This document shows, piece by piece, positions 17,510-26,082 of a stretch of DNA of 30,133 nucleotides. This DNA is from Sedimentisphaerales bacterium (lineage in GTDB: Bacteria > Planctomycetota > Phycisphaerae > Sedimentisphaerales > SG8-4): contig JAFGCA010000406.1 in assembly GCA_016932895.1 (NCBI GenBank), forward strand, positions 1-30,133. Direction: 5' to 3'. The first letter of the stretch is position 1, and each line of letters opens with the position of its first letter. The translations under genes were made by a program, and so were the position numbers. Below the pieces are notes generated by a model. That model saw only the letters and a program-made list of their open reading frames with translations. It ran no database searches and was not told where the DNA came from.

Positions 17510-19543
17510 ATGACCGACAGATTCGATCGACGCCACTTCCTCGGAATCGCGGGTATGGGGGCGGCGGCCTTTGCTCTGCCGTCGGCGGGGCAGGCGCCCG
17601 CCGCGCCGAGACCTGCGGGCGAGGGCCCGGGGCTGCCCGAGGCGTGGTTCGATCCTCCCCGGGAGTTCTCACAGGCGCCGTTCTGGTTCTGGAACGACGA
17701 TTTGTCGGAGACGGAGATCGTCCGGCAGTTGGACGACTTCCAGGCCCACGGAGTGCATGCCTTTGTGATCCATCCGCGCGCGGGATTGCCCCGGAGCATC
17801 GGGTGGCTGAGCGAGAGGATGATCAAGTTCATGCGGTTCGTTATCGAACAGGCGGCCAAGCGCGACATGTGGGTCATCCTGTACGATGAAGGCATGTATC
17901 CGAGCGGTTCTTCCAGCGGTCAGGTGGTGGCGGAGAATCCGGCGTTTCGCACCCGGGGCCTGGTGTGCGTCGATCTGGACGAGGCCGGGCCGGGAACCGA
18001 GGTGCGCGGCGTGCGGATCGGTGGGGATGGGGAGCCGGAACTGACGCCGGGCCAGAGCCTTGTAGCGGTTGTCCGACGCAGCTCCAACGGTCACCGCCTT
18101 GCCGTGGTTGACCGCGCCGTGAGCCCGGGCTATTCGTATATTCGCGGCCTGCACTTCGTGGATGAGGACCCGCCACGCCGGGCCGACCACAGGGAGGTGG
18201 CCGAGAACCACCCGCCGGCTGCCGATATTCTCAACCCGGATGCGGTGGCCTGCTTCATTCGGCTCGTATACCAGAGATTCTACGATGAGTTCGGCAGCCA
18301 TTTCGGCAAAACCGTCAGGGCGATCTTCACGGACGAGCCCTCGCTGCTGGCCAAGCGGGGCGAGCGGGGCATGGTCCCGGGGACCACGGGCATCCTCAAG
18401 CACGTCAACGCCTGTCTGGGCTATGATTTCACCGAGCACTTGCCCGTGCTGTGGTACGAGGATGAGCCCGATGCAGCCGTGCACCGACGCAATTACCACC
18501 GGGCCCTCCAGAAACGCCTGGAGCAGACGTTTTACCGGCAGATTTCCGCGTGGTGCGACGCGCACGGAATCGCTCTGGCGGGCCATCCCATGGGCCCGGG
18601 CGATATCGGACACCTGCGGCATTTTCACATTCCCGGCCAGGACATTGTCTGGCGGTACATCGAGCCCGGCAAGGCCAGCGCGCTGGAGGGCGATCAGTCC
18701 ACCCAGGGCAAATGTGCTTCGTCGGCCATGATTCACCTGCAACGCCGCCGCAATATGAACGAGTTCTGTGGCGCGTACGGTCACAATTTCACCTTTGACG
18801 AGATGAAGTGGCTGGCCCACTGGCTTGTCATCCGGGGCTGCAACCTGCTCGTTCCCCACGCGTTCTACTATTCCGTCCGGGGTCCGCGCATCGATGAGCG
18901 CCCGCCGGATGTCGGCCCCAATAGCCCGTGGTGGGCGCAGTACGAGCCTTTTGCACGGGCGACCGCGCGGCTTTGCTGGCTGAACACCGATTCCAGGCAC
19001 GTCTGCGATCTCGCTATTCTGGGATCCAACAACCATCTGCCGTGGCGTGCGGCGAAAGTGTGTTTCCAGCATCAGCGCGATTTCAATTACCTGGAAGCTC
19101 GCCATCTATGGGAAGATGCGCAGGTTAGGTCACAGGGTGCCTATGTTGCCGGGATGCACTATCGTGCCTTGGTTGTCGAGGGCGATGTCCCGGATGATGC
19201 CAAATCATCCATAGACGTGCTTGCGAAAGCGGGGAGAGTCATTCGCTGGAGCGCGGCGACGGGCGACGAGAACCTGATCCGGCAGATCGACCGGTTGATT
19301 GCCGCTGACGTGCAAGTATCCCCGCCGGCACCCGACCTGCGGGTACGTCACGTGCGTAAGGCCGGCATCGATTACTACCTGCTGTTCAACGAAGGCGCCG
19401 AGACGCTCGAATTCAAGCTGAAGCTGTCTGCCCGGGGCGAGCGGATTCTCATGGAACCGATGAGCGGGCGTCACGAGCCTTTGTCGGAGCAGACCCCGGT
19501 TGCCCTGGCCCCCCATGGGCTGCGCGTCGTAGCGGTCGTGTGA
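17510..19543 (+). CDS. Tat-exported GH106-like glycoside hydrolase (alpha-L-rhamnosidase-type)
   Basis: The product is 677 residues. GGAGG lies eight bases before the ATG, which opens a Tat signal (DRRHFLGIAGMGAAAF). The body is a TIM-barrel hydrolase: APFWFWNDDLSETEI, then VHAFVIHPRAGL, then WVILYDEGMYPSG. This opening pattern is characteristic of GH106 alpha-L-rhamnosidases and their uncharacterised relatives. Candidate catalytic acids are Glu276 in FTDEPSLL and Glu418 in MNEFCGAYG. Glu127 in YDEGMYPSG is also conserved in this group. At under 700 residues it is shorter than the roughly 1000-residue rhamnosidases and lacks their long C-terminal beta-domains, so it may represent a related unclassified family. 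It diverges from GH127, suggesting joint control. Rhamnosidase activity is inferred by resemblance only. Confidence 0.75.
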   Translation: MTDRFDRRHFLGIAGMGAAAFALPSAGQAPAAPRPAGEGPGLPEAWFDPPREFSQAPFWFWNDDLSETEIVRQLDDFQAHGVHAFVIHPRAGLPRSIGWLSERMIKFMRFVIEQAAKRDMWVILYDEGMYPSGSSSGQVVAENPAFRTRGLVCVDLDEAGPGTEVRGVRIGGDGEPELTPGQSLVAVVRRSSNGHRLAVVDRAVSPGYSYIRGLHFVDEDPPRRADHREVAENHPPAADILNPDAVACFIRLVYQRFYDEFGSHFGKTVRAIFTDEPSLLAKRGERGMVPGTTGILKHVNACLGYDFTEHLPVLWYEDEPDAAVHRRNYHRALQKRLEQTFYRQISAWCDAHGIALAGHPMGPGDIGHLRHFHIPGQDIVWRYIEPGKASALEGDQSTQGKCASSAMIHLQRRRNMNEFCGAYGHNFTFDEMKWLAHWLVIRGCNLLVPHAFYYSVRGPRIDERPPDVGPNSPWWAQYEPFARATARLCWLNTDSRHVCDLAILGSNNHLPWRAAKVCFQHQRDFNYLEARHLWEDAQVRSQGAYVAGMHYRALVVEGDVPDDAKSSIDVLAKAGRVIRWSAATGDENLIRQIDRLIAADVQVSPPAPDLRVRHVRKAGIDYYLLFNEGAETLEFKLKLSARGERILMEPMSGRHEPLSEQTPVALAPHGLRVVAVV

Positions 19544-19904
19544 GGCCGACGTTTGTGAACCTTTCAAAGAGGGCTCAAGGATGCCCGGGTGATTGCGAAG
19601 ACTGCTTCTGATCGAGGCCAGTGTACTATATTTCTGCAAAAATTCGGACTCGTGGTAGAACCGCGGGCCAAGATGTATTAGAATACAACGGCAGTGCATT
19701 CTGCCAGTGTTGGGAGGTTGCTTTAGGGTGCATGGGCTGGCGTAAACGGTCGGCGGCACCGCGGTGAATGTGTGCATACCGGCCGCTGCCGTAAGGTGGA
19801 GATGCATTGGGTGTGCCATGTGGTTGGGACGCGGGTGATCTTTCGGAGTTGATGTTTTTTCGTCATCGGGCCGTCAGTTGAGGTCTTGAGAAGGGAGTAC
19901 GGTT
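19544..19904. other. Intergenic region upstream of the alpha-glucan cluster
   Basis: This 361-base gap lies between the GH106-like gene and the DUF2934 gene. It carries a promoter-like palindrome at 19674-19687 and ends with the AAGGGAG ribosome binding site of the DUF2934 gene. No gene, terminator with a T-run, or repeat was recognised. Confidence 0.5.
19674..19687 (+). promoter_or_regulatory. Palindrome overlapping a -10-like box
   Basis: TGTATTAGAATACA is a perfect inverted repeat with six-base arms. It contains TAGAAT (19679-19684), five of six matches to the -10 consensus. A weak -35 candidate, TAGAAC, lies 17 bases upstream. A regulator bound here would block the promoter. The assignment is by inspection only. 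Confidence 0.35.
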
Positions 19905-20201
19905 ATGCCAGGCAAGGACGTTCAGAAGGCACGTGGCAAAGGTCGTCGTGACGATGTGCCGAAGAGTGCATCCCCGATAGCCTCTCGCAGCGACAGCGTC
20001 GGTGCGGTGGCCCAGTTGATCGTGGAGAGAGAGCCGGCTGCGAAGCCGACGCCAAGGGAGAGCAAGCCCGCCGCTACGCACGAACAGATCGCCGAGCGAG
20101 CCAGAGCCATCTGGCAGCAGCGCGGGTGTCCCTCGGGCGAGGACGAGAAGATCTGGTACGAGGCCGAGGCGCAATTGAAGGGCAAATTGGGGAGCAAGTA
20201 A
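19905..20201 (+). CDS. Small DUF2934 protein
   Basis: The 98-residue product is basic and probably disordered in its N-terminal 55 residues, rich in Lys, Arg, Ser and Pro. The C-terminal 40 residues match the DUF2934 pattern (THEQIAERARAIWQQRGCP, then EKIWYEAEAQL). The family is widespread in Planctomycetota, Acidobacteriota and Proteobacteria, and its function is unknown. GGGAG lies six to seven bases before the ATG. It sits 63 bases ahead of the first glycosyltransferase on the same strand and may be the first gene of that transcript, but family biology gives no direct link to glucan metabolism. Confidence 0.8.
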   Translation: MPGKDVQKARGKGRRDDVPKSASPIASRSDSVGAVAQLIVEREPAAKPTPRESKPAATHEQIAERARAIWQQRGCPSGEDEKIWYEAEAQLKGKLGSK

Positions 20202-20264
20202 ACCTCAGGAGTTCAGCCAAGGATCGGCAGGCGTGCACACCGGGCCGCTAAAAGGAGTAATCAT

Positions 20265-21527
20265 GTGCGGATTCTGATGTTGGGATGGGAGTTTCCGCCC
20301 TTTATAACGGGGGGATTGGGAACCGCCTGCTATGGATTGACACAAGCGATGGAGCGCTTGAAGACGGACATTTTGTTTCTGCTGCCGATATCCACGGATG
20401 GTTGCGCGCCGTCATCGGCGCGGGCGGATGCGTCGGCGGATTCGGCGTCCGCTTCTGCGGATACGGCGAAGGCCCGGCACTTGATGTTGCAAAGGGTGCC
20501 TTCGGACGTTCCCGATCCCTACTACGCCGGCGCGGCGCAGCAGTCGAAGTACGCGCGTGAATACCGTTCTCTGCGTTTGTTGGGGACCGGTGCGGTCGGG
20601 GGCTACGACGGTGATTTGGTCGCTCGGGTGTGGGATTATGCTTCGCGTTGTGCGGCCCTGGTTCAGGATGAGTCGTTCGATGTGATTCACGCGCACGACT
20701 GGGTCACGTTTCCGGCCGGCATGGTCATCGCGGCCCAATCGGGCAGGCCCTTGATCGTTCACGTGCACGCGACGGAATTCGACCGCTCCGGCCGGTACCC
20801 CAACCCTTCGGTTTTTGAGATCGAGCGTCAGGGGATTCAGGCCGCGGCGGCCGTCATTGCCGTTTCGCAACTGACCAAGAGAATCATCGTGCAACGATAC
20901 GGCGTACCGGACGAAAAGGTGCGCGTGATCTACAACGGCGTTATTCCCAAATCTCCTCTGCCGGCGAAGTCGTCCGAACCCGGCGACGAGAAGATCGTGC
21001 TCTTTCTGGGGCGCATCACCATGCAGAAGGGGCCGGAGTACTTCGTGGATGCCGCTGCGGCCGTACTCAAGCGGATGAAGAACGTCAAGTTCATTATTGC
21101 CGGATGGGGCGACATGGCGCCGCGCGTCGTGGAAAAGGTCGCCGCGAGGGGATTGGGAAACAAGGTGTTCTTCACGGGTTTTCTCGTCGGCGCTCAAGTG
21201 CAGCGCGCTTTTCGAATGGCCGACGTGTACGTCATGCCTTCGGTGAGTGAGCCGTTCGGATTGACCGCGCTGGAGGCAATCCAGCAGGGGACGCCGGTCA
21301 TTCTCTCGAGAACCACCGGGGTCGGCGAGGTGATTGCCCGGGGGGCGCTGAAGGTTGATTTTTGGGATGTGAATGAATTGGCCAACAAGATTGTAGCCGT
21401 GTTGCAGCGTCGCGAGTTGTCGGAGGAGTTGCGGCGCAACGGCAGTAGCGAGATTCGCGGTCTTACGTGGGACGCGGCGGCGGAGGCATGCGTGCAGATG
21501 TATAAGGAGATTCTGTGTCGGACATGA
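20265..21527 (+). CDS. GT4/GT5-type glycosyltransferase, glycogen synthase-like
   Basis: This retaining GT-B glycosyltransferase probably extends an alpha-glucan from a nucleotide-glucose donor. The GTG start is set by AAAGGAG seven bases upstream; an ATG two bases earlier is out of frame and stops after four codons. The N-terminal Rossmann half has MLGWEFPPFITGGLGTACYG and VIHAHDWVTFPAGM. The C-terminal half has VLFLGRITMQKGPEYF and the EX7E donor motif, Glu329 and Glu337 in SEPFGLTALEA. A low-complexity Ser/Ala/Asp stretch sits near residues 46-68. The short form (420 residues) resembles transferases encoded beside GH57 amylases in Bacteroidota and Planctomycetota. Donor (ADP- or UDP-glucose) cannot be told. 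Confidence 0.85.
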   Translation: MRILMLGWEFPPFITGGLGTACYGLTQAMERLKTDILFLLPISTDGCAPSSARADASADSASASADTAKARHLMLQRVPSDVPDPYYAGAAQQSKYAREYRSLRLLGTGAVGGYDGDLVARVWDYASRCAALVQDESFDVIHAHDWVTFPAGMVIAAQSGRPLIVHVHATEFDRSGRYPNPSVFEIERQGIQAAAAVIAVSQLTKRIIVQRYGVPDEKVRVIYNGVIPKSPLPAKSSEPGDEKIVLFLGRITMQKGPEYFVDAAAAVLKRMKNVKFIIAGWGDMAPRVVEKVAARGLGNKVFFTGFLVGAQVQRAFRMADVYVMPSVSEPFGLTALEAIQQGTPVILSRTTGVGEVIARGALKVDFWDVNELANKIVAVLQRRELSEELRRNGSSEIRGLTWDAAAEACVQMYKEILCRT

Positions 21528-21585
21528 ACGAAGACTCGATAGGGACACGGACGGCCTACGTCCCTGAGAGTCGAATTGAACCTCT

Positions 21586-21614
21586 TTGCGAAAGGAGGAA
21601 AGGCTTGTTATACT
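21586..21614 (+). promoter_or_regulatory. Sigma70-like promoter before the second GT4 gene
   Basis: TTGCGA (21586-21591) and TATACT (21609-21614) are separated by exactly 17 bases, a strong match to the vegetative consensus. The predicted start point, about base 21621, gives a leader of about 30 bases. The ribosome binding site AAGGAGAGGTG precedes the ATG at 21651. It lies in a 123-base gap, so genes 21651-29815 could be expressed separately from the first transferase. Confidence 0.6.
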
Positions 21615-21650
21615 GTGGCATTGCTTTGACAAGTTAAGGAGAGGTGCTCC

Positions 21651-23207
21651 ATGAGAATCGCAATGCTCTCTTGGGAATCGCTTCATTCGGTCGCGGTCGG
21701 AGGGGTAGCGGCTCACGTGAGTGAGTTGGCGACAACGCTGGCACGCAAGGGGCACCAGCTCCATGTTTTCACGCGTCGTCCAGAGGGACAGTCTGCTCAC
21801 GATTTCGTAGAAGGCGTGCATTACCATCGATGTCTGTATCCGGCTCACCCGGAGTTTGTCGATGACGTCAACAACATGTGCCGGTCGTTTGTGGACCGCG
21901 TTTTCGAGGTCGAGGATTTTGTCGGTCCGTTTGACGTGGTGCATGCGCATGACTGGCTGGCCGCCAACGCGATGATCTGGATCAAGGAGGGGCGTCGTCA
22001 CCGAACGGTGTTTACCATCCACTCCACGGAATATGCGCGCTGCGGCAACGCGTTTACAAACGGGCGTTCCGTCCGCGTCCGGGACCAGGAGCGCGCCGGG
22101 ACCTATTGGGCCGACCGGATTATTGCCGTCTCGCAGGCGACCAAGGACGAAATCACCTGGATGTATGAAGTGCCTCCGGAGAAGATCTCCGTGATTCACA
22201 ACGGGGTGAACCCCGGGCGTTTTGACATCCGGACCGACGTGGGCGCCGACAAGCGTCGCCATCGGATCGGGCCTTTGGATCCCACGGTCCTGTTCTGTGG
22301 CCGCCTGGTGTGGCAGAAAGGTCCCGATCTGCTCATCGAGGCGATTCCGCAGGTGTTACGGACTCATTCCCACGCCAAGATCATTTTTCTCGGCGACGGA
22401 GAGATGCGCGGTGCCCTGGAAGCACGGGCCCGGCAATTAGGTATCATAGAGGCCGTTCGGTTTGTGGGCCACCGCAACGGGGAGGAGCTCATTCGCCTCT
22501 TTAAGCTGGCCGACGTGGTCTGTGTGCCCAGCCGGAACGAGCCGTTCGGCATTGTCGTGCTCGAAGCGTGGAGCGCGGGCAAACCCGTGGTTGTCACTCA
22601 CAACGGTGGTCCCGCCGAGTACGTTCGTCATGAAGTGGACGGCCTCAAGATTTACCCGCGACCCGATTCCATTGCCTGGGGACTGAATACGGCATTTTCT
22701 GATTTCGAGCGGGCGCGGCGCTTGGGTCTCAACGGACGAATCGCCCTGGTGCGGCGCTTTGGCTGGGATACCATCGCCACCCAGACGGAAGAGGTGTATC
22801 GCAAGATTTGCCCCGTACCGTTTACGCCCGTTTCCAAGAGCCCGTGCGAGCTGCAGTCTGTTGAGGGGCAAGCGGACGCGTCGACGGCAGCGCCGCAGAG
22901 GCGAGGGGCCACGGATCGCTGGCGCAGCCGGAATGGGTCGATCGAGGTGGAAGCCCGGTTGCTGTTTCCCCATTCGGCTCATAACGGCAACGGTTCCGGC
23001 AAGCAGGATGCCTTCAAGAGAATCCTGACCGCGCAGGGCCTTGAGGTGGAAGAAAGGGAGGATGCTCTTGAAGTGAGCGGGCACATCGAGACCGTGCTCG
23101 CGGCCTTGGTCAAATCGCAGCGAATTGCCTGCCCGCCGAAGGTCAGGATCGTTTCCGGAACAAGGAAAAAGAAATCTGAGGTGCTTGCTGAGATGCTGGA
23201 AGGGTGA
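21651..23207 (+). CDS. GT4 alpha-glucan glycosyltransferase with C-terminal extension
   Basis: This GT-B enzyme is probably a glycogen/alpha-1,4-glucan synthase-type transferase. The N-terminal half shows MLSWESLHSVAVGGVAAHV, DVVHAHDWLAANAM and HSTEYARCGN. The C-terminal half shows VLFCGRLVWQKGPDLL and the EX7E motif, Glu297 and Glu305 in RNEPFGIVVLEAW. The core ends near residue 388. About 130 further residues follow: a Ser/Ala/Arg-rich linker, then a predicted alpha/beta segment (IEVEARLLFP, AFKRILTAQGLEVEE, PPKVRIVSGTRKKK) that I do not recognise. The gene at 24905 is a close paralogue without the tail: 30 of the first 42 residues are identical. The GH57 branching enzyme follows after 34 bases. 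Confidence 0.87.
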   Translation: MRIAMLSWESLHSVAVGGVAAHVSELATTLARKGHQLHVFTRRPEGQSAHDFVEGVHYHRCLYPAHPEFVDDVNNMCRSFVDRVFEVEDFVGPFDVVHAHDWLAANAMIWIKEGRRHRTVFTIHSTEYARCGNAFTNGRSVRVRDQERAGTYWADRIIAVSQATKDEITWMYEVPPEKISVIHNGVNPGRFDIRTDVGADKRRHRIGPLDPTVLFCGRLVWQKGPDLLIEAIPQVLRTHSHAKIIFLGDGEMRGALEARARQLGIIEAVRFVGHRNGEELIRLFKLADVVCVPSRNEPFGIVVLEAWSAGKPVVVTHNGGPAEYVRHEVDGLKIYPRPDSIAWGLNTAFSDFERARRLGLNGRIALVRRFGWDTIATQTEEVYRKICPVPFTPVSKSPCELQSVEGQADASTAAPQRRGATDRWRSRNGSIEVEARLLFPHSAHNGNGSGKQDAFKRILTAQGLEVEEREDALEVSGHIETVLAALVKSQRIACPPKVRIVSGTRKKKSEVLAEMLEG

Positions 23208-23241
23208 TCCTGGCTCGGCGGTCTGTACGAAGGAAGCAAAT

Positions 23242-24891
23242 ATGGCAATTGGCTCTTTCTGTTTAGTGTTGCACGGACATATGCCCCATGTCTTGCGGCA
23301 CGGAACGTGGCCCCATGGGGAAGACTGGCTGTACGAAGCGGCTGCCGAGACGTATTTGCCCTTGCTGTCGACCATTGACGAATGCGATTGTCTCAAAGGC
23401 CACCCGAAGGTGACCGTGGGGCTGACGCCGATCCTGCTGGAGCAGCTCGGGCACGATGATTTCAAGGAGGGGTTTGAGAAATACCTTCAGGACCGCATAG
23501 AGCGGGCCCAGTCGGATCATCGGGCGTTTCAACGGGCCGGCGAACCTCATCTGGCCTATCTTGCCGAGCGCTGGGGGAAGTTCTACGGCGGTCTGGTGGA
23601 GCAGTTTGCCTCCGCCGGTCGCGACATCCCCAAGGCGTTTGCCAAACGAGCGGAAGCCGGATTCGTCGAGGTTCTCACGTCCGCGGCCACGCACGGATAT
23701 CTGCCTCTTTTGCTGGAAGATTCCTCGGTTCGCGCCCAGTTGCGTGCCGGTGTAAGCAGTTCGGAACGTGTGTTGGGTTTTCGTCCGCGCGGCATCTGGC
23801 TGCCGGAGAACGCGTACCGTCCGAGCGGTCACTGGTCGCCCGCGACCTCGTGGGGAGACCCGGGCTACCGCATGGGAATCGAGCAGTTCGTGGCGGATGA
23901 GAACCTGTCGCACTTCTTTGTGGAAAATCATCTTATCGAAAAGAGCCGACTGTGCGGCCCGGGCGGAGGTGGGCCCAGCGTGCACGAGCCGGTATGGGCC
24001 AACAGCAACGGGTACGATCGCGAGGCCGTGGCCGCATTTGCCCGCGATCCGTATATCTGCAAGCAAGTCTGGTGCGGGTTCGTGGGCTACCCCGCCGATG
24101 GCGTCTATCTGGAGTTTCACAAGCGCCAGGGCGAGCGTCGGGGCCTGCGCTATTGGAAGGTGACCGACCGCAAGTCGGGTCTGGGGGATAAGGATCCCTA
24201 TTATCCCGATGACATACCGGGCAAAATACACGAGCACGTTCGGCATTTTTGCGATCAGGTCAAGCAGCGCCTTTGGGATTATCACAACCGGACAGGGCGT
24301 CACGGCGTCGTCGTTGCCTGCTTCGATGCGGAGTTGTTCGGGCACTGGTGGTTTGAGGGCCCCGCCTTCCTGCGCGACGTGCTGCTGACCCTGAACGCCG
24401 AACCTGACGTCGAGCTGTGTACGACCGATGAGTACATGCAACAGTACCCGCCCGAGAAACACGTGATCATGCCGGAAGGCTCGTGGGGCGATAGCGGCGA
24501 CCACCGCGTCTGGACCAACTCCAAAGTCAATTGGATCTGGCAGATTGAGTATCGTTGCGAGGTGCTGTTCGGCAAGCTAACCTATAATCTGCCCTGGCGG
24601 CGCAAGCGAAAACTGCGTGAAATCCTGGAGAAAGCGGGGCGCGAGCTCCTCCTGCTCCAGGCCAGCGACTGGCCGTTCGTCATCAGTCGAGAGCAGGCCG
24701 TCGATTACGGCATCCGGCGCTTCGTGCAGCACGTGGCGCGCTTCGAACTGTTCGCCGATATTGCCGAAAGGCTCGCCGAAGACCCCAAATACATGACCAA
24801 GCTCAACGCGGTGCAGAAATCTGAAATCAAGGACGCCGAGATACACGACGTGGTCTTTCCGCAAATCGATCTGAACTGGTGGAATACGTGA
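23242..24891 (+). CDS. GH57 1,4-alpha-glucan branching enzyme
   Basis: This enzyme should introduce alpha-1,6 branches into the glucan made by the neighbouring transferases, in the cytoplasm. The ATG opens the conserved LVLHGHMPHVLRHG segment, with AAGGAAG about six bases upstream; the frame ahead of it overlaps the previous gene and is not coding. The nucleophile is Glu189 in GIWLPENAYRP and the acid Asp362 in CFDAELFGHWWFEG, spaced as in archaeal GH57 branching enzymes. The C-terminal helical domain (LREILEKAGRELLLLQASDW) is the DUF1957 type, which separates branching enzymes from GH57 amylases. The product is 549 residues, normal for the family. It lies between two GT4 genes, as in the mycobacterial GH57/GT4 pair of methylglucose lipopolysaccharide synthesis. 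Confidence 0.9.
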   Translation: MAIGSFCLVLHGHMPHVLRHGTWPHGEDWLYEAAAETYLPLLSTIDECDCLKGHPKVTVGLTPILLEQLGHDDFKEGFEKYLQDRIERAQSDHRAFQRAGEPHLAYLAERWGKFYGGLVEQFASAGRDIPKAFAKRAEAGFVEVLTSAATHGYLPLLLEDSSVRAQLRAGVSSSERVLGFRPRGIWLPENAYRPSGHWSPATSWGDPGYRMGIEQFVADENLSHFFVENHLIEKSRLCGPGGGGPSVHEPVWANSNGYDREAVAAFARDPYICKQVWCGFVGYPADGVYLEFHKRQGERRGLRYWKVTDRKSGLGDKDPYYPDDIPGKIHEHVRHFCDQVKQRLWDYHNRTGRHGVVVACFDAELFGHWWFEGPAFLRDVLLTLNAEPDVELCTTDEYMQQYPPEKHVIMPEGSWGDSGDHRVWTNSKVNWIWQIEYRCEVLFGKLTYNLPWRRKRKLREILEKAGRELLLLQASDWPFVISREQAVDYGIRRFVQHVARFELFADIAERLAEDPKYMTKLNAVQKSEIKDAEIHDVVFPQIDLNWWNT

Positions 24892-24904
24892 GAGAGAGCA
24901 GGCA

Positions 24905-26074
24905 ATGAGGATTGCTATTTTCGGTTGGGAGAGTTTGCATTCCGTCGCTGTCGGAGGGGTGGCCGTACATGTTACCGAGTTGGCTGCGGGACTACAGCGC
25001 CGCGGCCACGAGGTACACGTCTTCGTTCGCCTCGGAGAATGCCAGAACACCTACGACGTCGTCGATGGCGTGCATTACCACCGTTGTCCCATCGACCTGG
25101 ACTGTGATTTCGTCACGGAAATGAACAACATGGGCAACAGCTTCATCTACTTTATGCGCCAGACGGAAAGCTATCAGGGTGCCCATTTCGACATCGTACA
25201 CGGTCACGACTGGCTTTGCTCCAAAGGGATCGTGCAGGCCAAAAACGACTGTGGCAGGCCGGCGATCCTGACGCTTCACTCGACGGAGTTCGGTCGGTGC
25301 GGCAACCAGCGCTACAACGGTCAGTCCGACCGCGTCCGCGCCGTGGAGGCCGAAGGGGCCTATTGCGCCAATCGCGTGATCGCCGTCTCCGGGGCGCTGG
25401 CCGACGAGGTCAAGGCGCAGTACGCCGTGCCCGACTGGAAATTGCGCTGTGTCCACAACGGCGTGAACTGCAGTCGTTTCGACGGATTCATCGATCCGTC
25501 CGTATGCCGACGGACCTACGGCATCGGTCCGCTGGACCCCATGGTGTTGTTCGTCGGACGCATGAGCGTGCAGAAAGGTCCGGATTTGCTGCTGGAGGCC
25601 GTGCCCGGAATCCTGGCCGCAAGATCTGATGCGAAAATCGTTTTCGTCGGCGATGGCTACATGAAACCGCAGCTCGAACACCGCGCCCACCAGCTCGGCG
25701 TGGCCCATGCCGTTCGTTTTCTGGGCAACATGAGTCCCGTCAGCGACTTGGTCAATCTGTACCGGAGCACCGATTTGGTCTGTGTGCCCAGCCGCAACGA
25801 ACCGTTCGGCATCGTTGTGCTGGAGGCATGGGCCGCCGGCAAGCCGGTAGTCGCTACCCGAAACGGGGGGCCCGGCGAGTTTATCACGCACACCCAGGAC
25901 GGACTGCTCGTATACGACAATCCCGGCTCGATCTGCTGGGGAATACGTGAAGTGTTTCACAATTTCCAGCATGCACGCTGGATGGGGGAACGTGGTCGTG
26001 TAAAGGCGGCCTTTAGCTTTAGCTGGGATATTGTGGCCGCACAGACCGAAGGTATCTACCACGAACTGGTTTGA
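24905..26074 (+). CDS. GT4 alpha-glucan glycosyltransferase, short paralogue
   Basis: This 389-residue GT-B enzyme is closely related to the product of the gene at 21651 but ends right after the transferase fold. Shared landmarks are WESLHSVAVGGVA, MNNMGNSFI (NNMCRSFV in the paralogue), DIVHGHDWLCSKG, HSTEFGRCGN, VLFVGRMSVQKGPDLLLEA and the EX7E pair Glu299/Glu307 in RNEPFGIVVLEAW. It starts 13 bases after the branching enzyme and ends 8 bases before the phosphorylase, so cotranscription is very likely. Two paralogues around a branching enzyme suggest divided roles, for example initiation versus elongation, but which does what cannot be seen. Confidence 0.88.
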   Translation: MRIAIFGWESLHSVAVGGVAVHVTELAAGLQRRGHEVHVFVRLGECQNTYDVVDGVHYHRCPIDLDCDFVTEMNNMGNSFIYFMRQTESYQGAHFDIVHGHDWLCSKGIVQAKNDCGRPAILTLHSTEFGRCGNQRYNGQSDRVRAVEAEGAYCANRVIAVSGALADEVKAQYAVPDWKLRCVHNGVNCSRFDGFIDPSVCRRTYGIGPLDPMVLFVGRMSVQKGPDLLLEAVPGILAARSDAKIVFVGDGYMKPQLEHRAHQLGVAHAVRFLGNMSPVSDLVNLYRSTDLVCVPSRNEPFGIVVLEAWAAGKPVVATRNGGPGEFITHTQDGLLVYDNPGSICWGIREVFHNFQHARWMGERGRVKAAFSFSWDIVAAQTEGIYHELV

Positions 26075-26082
26075 GAGCAGTC

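Noticed and set aside
20412..20480. Repetitive GCGGAT/TCGGCG-like stretch within the first glycosyltransferase
   Set aside because: It is low-complexity Ser/Ala/Asp coding sequence in frame, not a tandem repeat element.
21541..21566. AGGGAC / GTCCCT hairpin after the first glycosyltransferase gene
   Set aside because: The stem is only six bases with a 13-base loop and no T-run, so it is too weak to call a terminator.
20412..22262. 616-codon - strand frame across two glycosyltransferase genes
   Set aside because: It spans two genes and their promoter gap, has a basic low-complexity translation and no domain.
23125..23241. Upstream 39-codon extension of the GH57 branching enzyme
   Set aside because: It overlaps the end of the preceding GT4 gene in another frame. 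GH57 similarity starts at the ATG at 23242, which has its own ribosome binding site.
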